DNA of 64,000 nucleotides from Stenotrophomonas geniculata ATCC 19374 = JCM 13324. GTDB lineage: Bacteria; Pseudomonadota; Gammaproteobacteria; Xanthomonadales; Xanthomonadaceae. Shown here one piece after another: positions 1-7,152 of this stretch; the first letter of the stretch is position 1; the number at the start of each line of letters is the position of its first letter. Under the pieces are notes generated by a model. It had not been told where the DNA came from and did no database searches. It saw nothing but the letters and a program-made list of their open reading frames with translations. The DNA lies in the NCBI RefSeq assembly GCF_001431625.1, contig NZ_LLXT01000085.1, positions 1-64,000 of the forward strand, written 5' to 3'. Both the position numbers and the translations under genes were made by a program.

Positions 1-60
1 CGGCCGGGGTGCCCCCCGCCCCCGCGGGTAGTCCCGCCCGCGGCCCGGCAACCTCAGGCG

Positions 61-125
61 CAACAGAAACAGAAACAGCAACAGAAACAGCAACAGCAAC
101 AGCGATTCCCCGGGGGGGGGGGGGG
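61..125. repeat. ACAGAA/ACAGCA microsatellite followed by a G14 tract
   Basis: Positions 61-102 are an irregular tandem array of six-base units alternating ACAGAA and ACAGCA. After a short spacer, positions 112-125 are 14 consecutive G residues. Both are slippage-prone. They lie 340-400 bp upstream of the signalling operon and are not inside a recognisable coding frame. An assembly length error in the G tract is possible. Confidence 0.8.
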
Positions 126-215
126 CGGCATGGCCAGGCAGGACACGCCGTAAACCCTTCCTTGGGGGCTCGATGGCGCCATCCATGGCGCCAACGGTCC
201 TGCCTGGCCATACCG
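126..215. repeat. Inverted repeat, 15-bp perfect arms
   Basis: ATGGCCAGGCAGGAC at 130-144 is the exact reverse complement of 197-211, and pairing continues outward to 126/215 with one mismatch. A second palindrome (175-192) lies in the loop. This could be a terminator or attenuator of the gene left of the window or a REP-like element. There is no T run next to it. Confidence 0.6.
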
Positions 216-465
216 CCCCGCCGCCTGACAGCTTCCGCGATCTGTCGGGGTCGGATCCCGTGCGCAGATGAACCTGTCTGCTCGGTTCATTGATTCCTGA
301 TGCATGACTGGCTCCACGGAGTCTGCCTCGGCGTCAGCCGTGGCGGCGGTCATCGCAATGACATCTGGCACCGGTACGTTTTGAGCCCGCTTGCGGGTCG
401 CGCGCGGGCCGGGGTTCCGGTCGTGGTGCGCGTCCACTGCAGCTGCTGTCGCTGCCGAGGGTCAT

Positions 466-1146
466 GTGTTCTACGTCAGGGGGCTGAATGGACACCATGC
501 GGTCAGAACTTGGAAGGTGGCCATCGCCGCATGGCTGCTGCTGTCCTTTGCCGCCGCCGCGCAGGACGGTGTTCATGCCTACGACATCCCTGCGCAGCCG
601 CTGGAACAGGCGGTCGAGCGCTTCAGCGTCATCAGCGGGTGGTCGGTGATGTACCCGGGCGATCTTGCCGCGGGTCGCAGCAGCCATGCGCTGCGCGCCA
701 GCCTGCCGCCGCTGCCCGCCCTGCAGGCGCTGCTGCAGGACTCCGGCGTCGAGGCCGAGGTGATCGGCGAGCAGCGCGTGGTGCTGCGTCGGGGCATGCC
801 CTCGGCCGCCGAACCCGGTGTTGGTGCCGAACTTCCCGAGGCCGAACGTCGGCGTCGTTATGGCGGCCTGCAACAGAGGCTGCGCGCGGCGTTCTGCGAC
901 GACCCCGAGATCGCACCCGGCCGCTATGCCGCGACGCTGCGCTTCCGCATCGACGGCGCGGGCAAGGTGAGCGAGCCCGAGCTGCTGTCCGGCAGTGGCA
1001 GCGATCGCCGCGATGCTCACCTGCTGCAGGCAATGCAGGGCCTGGTGCTGGCGACCGAGACCGCCGCGCTGCCACAGCCGGTGACGCTGCAGATCCGTCC
1101 TTCCGGCACCGACCACGACTGCGGCGGGCGCGCGCCCCTTCCATGA
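466..1146 (+). CDS. vreA: STN-domain surface-signalling protein, VreA-like
   Basis: Predicted short receptor-like protein that feeds a surface signal to the anti-sigma/sigma pair encoded next. Counting from GTG 466 (226 aa), a hydrophobic export segment around residues 18-35 is followed by an STN (secretin/TonB N-terminal short) domain at about residues 40-110, starting YDIPAQPLEQAVERFS. A C-terminal region at about 135-200 (LRFRIDGAGKVSEPELLSGS) resembles the TonB/TolA C-terminal fold. There is no plug or 22-strand barrel, so it is not a TonB-dependent transporter. The combination of STN and TonB-like C-terminus next to FecI and FecR genes is the hallmark of P. aeruginosa VreA (PUMA3). The stop is 16 bp before the sigma gene. 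The start is uncertain: GTG 466 has a GAGG about 6 bp upstream, but ATG 391 is in frame and would give 251 aa. Confidence 0.75.
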   Translation: MFYVRGLNGHHAVRTWKVAIAAWLLLSFAAAAQDGVHAYDIPAQPLEQAVERFSVISGWSVMYPGDLAAGRSSHALRASLPPLPALQALLQDSGVEAEVIGEQRVVLRRGMPSAAEPGVGAELPEAERRRRYGGLQQRLRAAFCDDPEIAPGRYAATLRFRIDGAGKVSEPELLSGSGSDRRDAHLLQAMQGLVLATETAALPQPVTLQIRPSGTDHDCGGRAPLP

Positions 1147-1162
1147 CTTCAAGGATTCGAAC

Positions 1163-1693
1163 ATGAGCAACGGTACGGCTGGGGCAGTTGACCTGATGGA
1201 CCACCTTCTGGGTGCCTACGACGAGCTGAAACGGCGGTTGGTGCGCAAGCTGGGATCGGAGGAGCTGGCCGGCGACGCGCTGCAGGACACCTGGATGCGC
1301 CTGAGTGCGCGGCGTGACCGCCTGGATGCCGTGCAGAACCCCGCGGCCTACCTGCTGCGCATGGCGATGAACACCGTGATCGACCGCCAACGTGCTGACC
1401 ACCGCCTGCTGAGCCTGGAGGAGGTGGATACGCTGATGGACATGGCCGACCCTGCACCTGGTCCAGCGCAGGCGGCCGAGCTGGACTTCGCGCTGGAAGA
1501 CATGGTCGGCCTGCTGCAGCGCATGCCCGAGCGCCGTCGCCGCATCCTGCTGGCAATCCGCGTCGATGGCCTGCAGCAGCGCGACGTGGCCGATCACCTC
1601 GGTGTGTCGCTGCGGCTGGTGCAGCGTGAGCTGAAGGCGGCCCAGGACTACCTGGCCGAGCGCAGCGGGCAGGGGCGCCAGGTGCGGTTCTGA
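1163..1693 (+). CDS. vreI: ECF sigma factor, FecI/VreI-like
   Basis: Extracytoplasmic-function sigma-70 family factor of 176 aa, a usual length. Region 2 covers about residues 10-75 (core binding and -10 recognition, containing GDALQDTWMRLSAR). Region 4 covers about residues 110-165, with the helix-turn-helix around QQRDVADHLGVSLRLVQREL. It sits between the STN protein and a FecR-like gene, the arrangement of surface-signalling systems, and the three are probably co-transcribed. By analogy with P. aeruginosa VreI it would direct transcription of the secretion and adhesin genes downstream. That target range is inferred from synteny. Confidence 0.88.
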   Translation: MSNGTAGAVDLMDHLLGAYDELKRRLVRKLGSEELAGDALQDTWMRLSARRDRLDAVQNPAAYLLRMAMNTVIDRQRADHRLLSLEEVDTLMDMADPAPGPAQAAELDFALEDMVGLLQRMPERRRRILLAIRVDGLQQRDVADHLGVSLRLVQRELKAAQDYLAERSGQGRQVRF

Positions 1694-1762
1694 GCGACGG
1701 CATCCGTCTACACTTTGACGCCGAGCAGAACCCCGCAGCGTGCGGGTCCGGCATGAGCCCCC

Positions 1763-2743
1763 ATGGATCCTGACGATCGCCCGCAACGCCCGTTGGATGC
1801 CGTTGAGCGTCAGGCCCACGCGTGGGTGGTGCGGCTGACCTCGGGCGAGGCGACCGCCGCCGACGGGCGCCGGTTCCGCGCGTGGTGCGAGTCCGACCCG
1901 CGTCATCGTGAAGCGTTCGGACGTGCGCGCCGGCAGTGGGAGCAGGTGCGGCTGGCCGGCGAGCAGCTGCCCGCCGCCGCGCGCCAACCGGTCGCGCCGT
2001 CGCCGGCCCAGCGCTGGAGCCGGCGTGCCTTCCTGGGCGCGGCGATTGCCGCGCCGGCCAGTCTGGTGGTGGTGGCGGCGATCCGTCCGCCGCTGGGATT
2101 ATGGCCCTCGGTGACGGCGATGGCGGCCGATTTCCACACCGGCACCGGTGAACGGCTGCAGATTGCACCCTTGCCGCAGCTGAAGATCGAACTGGATACG
2201 CAGAGCAGCCTGCGCCGCCGCGCGGACGCGCAGGGCGAAGGCTTCGAGCTGGTGCAGGGCCAGGCCGCGATCGAGACCCAGGCCGGCCTGCGCCTGGCGT
2301 TGTTCGCGGGCCCGGGCTGCGTGATTGCCGATGAAGGCGCAGTGCGCCTGGATGTGCGCAACACTCACGGCCAGGTACGGGTGACCTGCCTGCAGGGCAG
2401 CGCCCGCATCGAGCATCCGCAGGGGCGGCTGCGGCTGCAGCCGGGCCAGCAGACCCAGTACGACGAGCGCCTCAGTGGTGTGGTGGCCGAGGCTGTGGCC
2501 TCGGAAGTGAGTGCGTGGACCGATGGCATGCTGGTCTTCCGTCGCGCACCGCTGCGCGAGGTGGTGGACGAGATCAACCGTTATCGTCGTGGCAAGGTGC
2601 TGTTGGGTGAATCGGCATTGGCGCGCGCGCCGGTCAGCGGTCGCTTCCGCATCGATGACCCGGATGCGGCGCTGGAGCAACTGCGACTGACGATGTCGCT
2701 GGATCTGCGTCGCTTTCCGGGTGGCATCGCCGTCCTTGGATAG
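1763..2743 (+). CDS. vreR: FecR-family anti-sigma regulator, VreR-like
   Basis: Inner-membrane regulator of 326 aa that would hold the preceding ECF sigma factor inactive until signalled. The cytoplasmic N-terminus has the DUF4880-type segment (about residues 15-62, RFRAWCESDPRHREAFGRAR). A single membrane helix lies at about residues 90-112 after RRAFLGAA. The periplasmic FecR domain runs from about residue 125 to 235 (HTGTGERLQIAPL onward), followed by a C-terminal STN-like segment ending GRFRIDDPDAALEQL. ATG 1763 is 69 bp after the sigma gene stop. The periplasmic part should contact the STN domain of the first gene. Family assignment is firm; the Vre designation rests on the neighbourhood. 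Confidence 0.87.
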   Translation: MDPDDRPQRPLDAVERQAHAWVVRLTSGEATAADGRRFRAWCESDPRHREAFGRARRQWEQVRLAGEQLPAAARQPVAPSPAQRWSRRAFLGAAIAAPASLVVVAAIRPPLGLWPSVTAMAADFHTGTGERLQIAPLPQLKIELDTQSSLRRRADAQGEGFELVQGQAAIETQAGLRLALFAGPGCVIADEGAVRLDVRNTHGQVRVTCLQGSARIEHPQGRLRLQPGQQTQYDERLSGVVAEAVASEVSAWTDGMLVFRRAPLREVVDEINRYRRGKVLLGESALARAPVSGRFRIDDPDAALEQLRLTMSLDLRRFPGGIAVLG

Positions 2744-2801
2744 ATGAAGACGCTGGCCGTGCGCACCGCGCAGGGCTGTTGCAAGCAAGGAGAAGCCAAG
2801 G

Positions 2802-3353
2802 ATGCGCAACGAGACCATCGGTGTGCTGGATCTGCGTCGCAATCTGTCGGCGTTGCTGGAAACAACCCAGCGGCGGCCGTTGATGGTGCACCGCTACGGA
2901 TCGCCATGGGTGTGCGTGGTGTCCGACGCGCAGTGGCAGGAAAAGGCTGTGCTGCTGGACTTCGATCCGCAGTCGCACCCGCTGGCGATGCTGTTGCGCC
3001 TGCAGCAGCGGGTGTTGCCACTGGCTGAAACCGGTGCGTTGCCGCCTGCGGCGCTTGCTCGTGCGCTGTTGCTGATGGACATGCATGGCATCGGGGATCT
3101 GGCGCAGCTGCATGAGCAGGTGCTGCACCATCGGCTGTGGCACTGGTTCGTGGCCGGTACCCACGGTGTGATGGACAGCTGGCAATTGCCGGCGCTGCGC
3201 GTTGCGATGGGGTCATGGTGCGATGACGCGGAGATGACCGATGCGCTGGCCGCGTTCGCCGCGCGCAGCGATGTGGCGATACTGGCGCGCCGTTGCGGGG
3301 GCGACGCACCGCGACTGGAGCGCGAAGCCTGCAGGCAGATGACGCTGCGATGA
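2802..3353 (+). CDS. Phd-like protein with IS5-transposase-N-like segment (paralog 1)
   Basis: Function unknown, 183 aa. The first 45 residues (VLDLRRNLSALLETT, then HRYGSPWVCVVSDAQW) have the pattern of Phd/YefM antitoxin N-termini, which form the DNA-binding fold. From about residue 85 to 140 the pattern LLLMDMHGIGDLAQLHEQVL then WHWFVAG matches, weakly, the N-terminal helical domain of IS5-type transposases. No toxin gene is adjacent; a paralog follows. ATG 2802 is preceded by AAGGAG at good spacing. In P. aeruginosa a prevent-host-death-like protein, PhdA, is encoded in the corresponding locus between pdtA and pdtB, which suggests a conserved accessory or regulatory role. That link is inference. 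Confidence 0.6.
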   Translation: MRNETIGVLDLRRNLSALLETTQRRPLMVHRYGSPWVCVVSDAQWQEKAVLLDFDPQSHPLAMLLRLQQRVLPLAETGALPPAALARALLLMDMHGIGDLAQLHEQVLHHRLWHWFVAGTHGVMDSWQLPALRVAMGSWCDDAEMTDALAAFAARSDVAILARRCGGDAPRLEREACRQMTLR

Positions 3354-3473
3354 CGTTGGCGATGAAGCGCCACGCAGCGCACAGAGCTGCATGTGCGCTG
3401 TCGCTTCACCTGCCTTGCTGACGTCTTCTCCAGAGTACGGCGCACCACGCGTCGCGGAGCACGGGCGGCGCCG

Positions 3474-4058
3474 ATGGCAGACAGTCGCAGGATCAGCATG
3501 CTGGAGCTGGATCGTCACCTGAGCCAGTCACTGGAGCAGGCGCGGCATACGCCATTGAACGTGCAGCGCTATGGGCACTCCTGGGTCTGGGTGCTGTCCA
3601 GTGATGCCTGGGCAGATGCGGCGCGCTGGGCGGCACTGGATGGTAGTGCGCACCCACTGGTGGCGCTGCGAAAAGCCATCGATCTGCAGCTGCGGCCCTG
3701 GCCCGAAGCGGCCATGAGCCCGCTGCCGCTTGATGCAGGCGATGCGCGGCTGCTGCAACGCGCGGCCCTGCTGGTGGTCATGCGCGATCTGAATAGTGCC
3801 CAGCGCGTGTACGACGACCTGCGCTATCACCAGGCCTATCGGATGTTCATCGGCCTCGATCATGGAACAGCGTGGTCGCCGATGCAGTGCGTGCGGCTGC
3901 TGCAGGCCTGCGCGCATCCGATGCTGCGCGGCTGCATCGACGATGCGCTGGCCAGCGTACCGCGGCATCTGTTCGAGTCTGCATGTGCACCGGCTGCGCG
4001 TGGTGCGCCCGTACAGGCACACGCGCAGCGAATTGCCGGCGGATGTTTATCGTACTGA
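3474..4058 (+). CDS. Phd-like protein with IS5-transposase-N-like segment (paralog 2)
   Basis: A 194-residue paralog of the preceding gene. N-terminal SMLELDRHLSQSLEQAR then QRYGHSWVWVLSSDAW aligns without gaps to the first paralog and to Phd/YefM antitoxin N-termini. Residues about 100-145 (ALLVVMRDLNSAQRVYDDL, RYHQAYRMFIGLD) align clearly with the InsH/IS5 transposase N-terminal domain pattern, in which LRYxLAYRWFxGLD is conserved. There is no DDE catalytic domain, so it is not a transposase. The start is chosen because it gives the same N-terminus as the paralog; the ribosome-binding site is poor and ATG 3498 is possible. It ends 57 bp before gspG and may be co-transcribed with it. Confidence 0.58.
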   Translation: MADSRRISMLELDRHLSQSLEQARHTPLNVQRYGHSWVWVLSSDAWADAARWAALDGSAHPLVALRKAIDLQLRPWPEAAMSPLPLDAGDARLLQRAALLVVMRDLNSAQRVYDDLRYHQAYRMFIGLDHGTAWSPMQCVRLLQACAHPMLRGCIDDALASVPRHLFESACAPAARGAPVQAHAQRIAGGCLSY

Positions 4059-4115
4059 CACATGCACCGCTGACCATGGCGCAGCGGTCTCTTCCAGGAT
4101 GACGAGGGCGGAACA

Positions 4116-4553
4116 ATGGCAAGGCAGGTTCGTGGTCGCAAAGCTCGGCAGAAGGGTTTCAGCCTGATCGAGATCATGGTGGTGGTGGTGATCATCGGCA
4201 TCCTCGCCGCGCTGATCGTGCCGCGGTTGATGGACCGTCCCGACCAGGCACGCGTGGTGGCGGCGCGCCAGGACATCGCCGCATTGATGCAGGCCTTGAA
4301 GCTGTTCAAGCTGGACAACGGTCGCTATCCCAGTGCCGAGCAGGGCCTGCAGGCACTGGTGAAGCCCCCGCAGGGCGGTGGCACGATGCCGTTCACGCCC
4401 TATCTGGATCGCCTGCCCAATGACCCGTGGGGCCATCCGTACCAGTACCAGATTCCCGGAACCCATGGCGACATCGATGTGTTTTCGCTGGGGGCGGACA
4501 GCCAGCCCGGTGGCGACGCCGGAAACGCGGACATCGGCTCCTGGCAGCTGTGA
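4116..4553 (+). CDS. gspG: Type II secretion major pseudopilin GspG (HxcT type)
   Basis: Major subunit of the T2SS periplasmic pseudopilus, 145 aa. A prepilin leader ends at G14, followed by FSLIEIMVVVVIIGILAAL with Glu at +5, the site cut and methylated by the prepilin peptidase (no peptidase gene is in this window). The C-terminal globular part has the GspG calcium-loop region (NDPWGHPYQYQIPG, then DVFSLGADS and GDAGNADI). It is first in a tightly packed run G-K-L-M-D-E-F, the same order as hxcT-X-Y-Z-Q-R-S in P. aeruginosa. Minor pseudopilins H, I and J lie 24 kb away. Confidence 0.95.
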   Translation: MARQVRGRKARQKGFSLIEIMVVVVIIGILAALIVPRLMDRPDQARVVAARQDIAALMQALKLFKLDNGRYPSAEQGLQALVKPPQGGGTMPFTPYLDRLPNDPWGHPYQYQIPGTHGDIDVFSLGADSQPGGDAGNADIGSWQL

Positions 4554-4562
4554 GGCGTGCTG

Positions 4563-5468
4563 ATGACAGCCCGGACGCGTTCGGTCTCGTGCACCCGCCA
4601 GCGTGGCGTGGCGGTGATCGTCGCCCTGCTTGTGGTGGCACTGGTGGCGGTGATTGCCACGGCACTGCTGACCCGGCAGTCGGCGCAGCTGCGTGCGCTG
4701 CGTGGTGACCAGCTACGCGCGCAGGTGCGCATGGCGGTGGACGCCACGCTGGAGCGTGCGGCGCAGCAGCTGCGTGAGGATGTAAAGGAACAGCTGACCA
4801 CGGTGCGCAGCGGGCGCTGGGCGCGCCCGTTGGAACTGCAGGCGCCGTTGCCGGTGCAGCTGCAACTGGTCGATGCGCAGTCGATGTTCAACCTGCGCAA
4901 CCTGCTGGCACATGGCAGGCCTGACCCCGAGGCGCGGCGCGCGTTCATCGCGTTGTGTGCCGGGCAGGGGCTGGGCCAGGGCGCCTGCGCATCCGCGGCG
5001 GACCACATCCAGGCGCGCCTGCGCGATGGCGACATGCAGGCGCAGGCGCCGCTGCCGCGTGAATCACTGATCGAACAGGCGCTGGCCGGCGCTGACCCGG
5101 TAGCGCTGCAGGCGCTGGCGCGGCGCACCGTGGTGCTGCCGGCGCAGACCCTGGTCAACGCCAATACCAGCGACCTGAGCGTTCTGCAGGCGCTGACGCC
5201 TGCGGTCGAACCGGCACGGCTGCAGGCGCTGCTCGGTGAGCGCGACGCTGGTCATTGGCTGCTCAATCGCGGCGACATCGCCAATCGACTTCAACTGAGC
5301 AACGAACAGATGGCCGTGCTTCCCCTGGGTATCCATAGCGAGTGGTTCCTGGCCGTCGGCCAGGTGCAGGCTGACGGCAGCGCGGTTGATTTTCGCGCGT
5401 TGCTCTGGCGCGAGTACCGCGACGATGGCGTGCGTGTGCAACGCGTGTGGACGAGGATCGGCGCATGA
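4563..5468 (+). CDS. gspK: Type II secretion minor pseudopilin GspK
   Basis: Large minor pseudopilin of 301 aa thought to cap the pseudopilus tip. The leader ends QRG and is followed by VAVIVALLVVALVAVIATAL. As usual for GspK there is no Glu at +5. The central alpha-helical region and the second half (TLVNANTSDLSVLQALTPAV) match the family. ATG 4563 was chosen over the in-frame GTG 4557 because GAGG lies about 7 bp upstream of it. The stop overlaps the gspL start (ATGA). Confidence 0.88.
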   Translation: MTARTRSVSCTRQRGVAVIVALLVVALVAVIATALLTRQSAQLRALRGDQLRAQVRMAVDATLERAAQQLREDVKEQLTTVRSGRWARPLELQAPLPVQLQLVDAQSMFNLRNLLAHGRPDPEARRAFIALCAGQGLGQGACASAADHIQARLRDGDMQAQAPLPRESLIEQALAGADPVALQALARRTVVLPAQTLVNANTSDLSVLQALTPAVEPARLQALLGERDAGHWLLNRGDIANRLQLSNEQMAVLPLGIHSEWFLAVGQVQADGSAVDFRALLWREYRDDGVRVQRVWTRIGA

Positions 5469-6628
5469 CCGTGCAGCTTCGGGTGCGCTTGCCGGCGCTT
5501 GAGTGTCTGCGCGCCGACAGCGCGGTGGACTGGGCGCAGCTGCACAAGGGCGAGGTGCTGGCTCACGGCCGCGACACGCTGGCGGCGCTGGGCCTGCGCC
5601 ATCCGCAGGCTGCGGTGCATGCCTGCCTCGATCCGAACGACCTGATCCTGCTGGAACTGCAGTTGCCACCGTTGTCCGGGCGCCGTCTGCAGTCGGCGCT
5701 GCAGGGTGAGGTGGAGGCGATGCTGCTGGATGACCTGCAGGAGGTCGCGTTGGCCCACGGTGTGCAGGCGACGGACGGCACGGTTCCTGTGGCCTGGCTG
5801 GGCCAGCAGGCGCTCCTGCAGGCGCAGCAGCTGCTGGCTTCGTGTGCACTGCGGTTGCAGGCGCTGTATCCGACGCCGCTGCTGCTGCCCTGGCAGGACG
5901 GTCATGCCACGCTGCAGGTCAGGGGCGAGCACCTGCTGGTACGCAGCGGGCGCGACCGGGGTTTCGTTCAATGGTATGGCGGACGTGATGCCTGTGCGGT
6001 GATGCAGGCGTTGGCAGTGCGCCTGCAACAGGCCGGGGTGCGGGCCGTGCAATGGATCGACAGCGTACCGCCGGCGTGGCCGGACAGCCTGCCGGCCAGC
6101 GCCGTTGCGCATGAACAGCAGGCCTGTGGTCCGTTGCCGGGTTGGTCATTGCCGCTGCCCGGCGCAGGCCGTCAAGCGCCGCGACTGGCGATCGGCCTGG
6201 CACTGGCGGCGGTGCTGCTGGCTGCACTTGGCCTGCAGTGGCAGGTCTCGCGTTGGCGGATCGAGGGTGAGGCGCTGCAGCAGGGCATGGCACGGCAGTT
6301 CAGCGCACGCTTTCCGGAGGTCACCGATGTGGTGGACCCGGTGTTGCAGGCAAGGCGAGCGCTTGCGGTTCCACCGCCGACGCCGCCGTTGCCGGCGCTG
6401 CAACGTCAGATCGCCAGCACGCTGCACGCGGTTCCGGAGCTGGCGGGGCAGGTGCACAGCCTGCACTACCAAGCCGGGCAGGTGTACCTGGAGCTGGATG
6501 CCGATGCCCAGGCATTGGCCGATGATCCGCAGCGGCTTGAGCATTGGCAGCAAGCGGTCCAGGCGCAGGGCCTGCAGTTGACGCGCGAAGCCGGTGGACG
6601 CCTGCGGGTGAACGGGGCTGGACAGTGA
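5465..6628 (+). CDS. gspL: Type II secretion inner-membrane platform protein GspL
   Basis: Platform protein of 387 aa linking the cytoplasmic ATPase GspE to the pseudopilus. The cytoplasmic N-terminal half has the actin-like GspL fold (CLDPNDLILLELQLPPLSGR). A membrane helix sits at about residues 240-258 (IGLALAAVLLAALGLQW). The periplasmic ferredoxin-like domain follows, with RQIASTLHAVPELAGQVHSL. The start overlaps the gspK stop by 4 bp and the end overlaps the gspM GTG start, so translation is probably coupled. Confidence 0.88.
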   Translation: MTVQLRVRLPALECLRADSAVDWAQLHKGEVLAHGRDTLAALGLRHPQAAVHACLDPNDLILLELQLPPLSGRRLQSALQGEVEAMLLDDLQEVALAHGVQATDGTVPVAWLGQQALLQAQQLLASCALRLQALYPTPLLLPWQDGHATLQVRGEHLLVRSGRDRGFVQWYGGRDACAVMQALAVRLQQAGVRAVQWIDSVPPAWPDSLPASAVAHEQQACGPLPGWSLPLPGAGRQAPRLAIGLALAAVLLAALGLQWQVSRWRIEGEALQQGMARQFSARFPEVTDVVDPVLQARRALAVPPPTPPLPALQRQIASTLHAVPELAGQVHSLHYQAGQVYLELDADAQALADDPQRLEHWQQAVQAQGLQLTREAGGRLRVNGAGQ

Positions 6629-7152
6629 CCACCCGAACCTTGCGACTGGGCGAGGGACTGGCAGGCCTGCAGCAACGCTGGCAACGCCTGCCACCGCGCG
6701 AGCGGCTGATGCTGTGGGTGATGGTGCTGGCGCTGCTGGTGGCGGGTCTGTGGTCGTTGTGGCTGGAGCCGCTGCTGAAGCAGCGCACGCACTGGCAGGC
6801 CGAGCTACCGCGGCTGCAGGCACAGGCGCGTGTACTGGCACCACTGCTGCAGGCACGCGAGCGCCAGCAGCAGACGCAGGGGCAGCGCCCGACGATGGCC
6901 GGGTTGCGTGATGGAATCAAGTCAGCCGGCCTCGCCGACGGACTGCATATCGAAGCGCGCGACGGGCGTTGGCACCTGCAGGTGCACGCGGTGCCCGCTG
7001 ACGCGCTGTGGAACTGGCTGCTGCCCGTGCTGGCCGATCCGGCCATCGAACTGCAGCAGCTGCAACTGACACGCACAGGGGATGCGAACATGCCGGCGGC
7101 ACGGATTTCCGGAAACATCGTGATGGCGCTCAACGTGGGTGCCCATCCATGA
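6625..7152 (+). CDS. gspM: Type II secretion inner-membrane platform protein GspM
   Basis: Platform protein of 175 aa, partner of GspL. A short cytoplasmic N-terminus is followed by one membrane helix (LMLWVMVLALLVAGLWSLWL, about residues 30-49) and a small periplasmic ferredoxin-like domain. The start is GTG 6625, which overlaps the gspL stop (GTGA); the longer in-frame start at 6544 would lie deep inside gspL. The stop overlaps the gspD ATG. Confidence 0.85.
   Translation: MTTRTLRLGEGLAGLQQRWQRLPPRERLMLWVMVLALLVAGLWSLWLEPLLKQRTHWQAELPRLQAQARVLAPLLQARERQQQTQGQRPTMAGLRDGIKSAGLADGLHIEARDGRWHLQVHAVPADALWNWLLPVLADPAIELQQLQLTRTGDANMPAARISGNIVMALNVGAHP

Larger units (their letters stand above)
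1..465. other. Left-edge region with no gene seen
   Basis: No open frame here has credible codon use or a family resemblance. The stretch holds a short tandem repeat and a 14-G run (61-125), an inverted repeat that could form a hairpin (126-215), and the smaller palindrome GGCGCC-N6-GGCGCC at 175-192. It probably includes the promoter of the STN-domain gene that follows, but I see no PhoB box or Fur box in it. Confidence 0.6.

Noticed and set aside
2802-4058. The two IS5-like proteins as remnants of an insertion sequence
   Set aside because: Both frames are intact with ribosome-binding or coding constraint, lack DDE motifs and have no terminal inverted repeats or target duplications that I can see; domesticated genes fit better.
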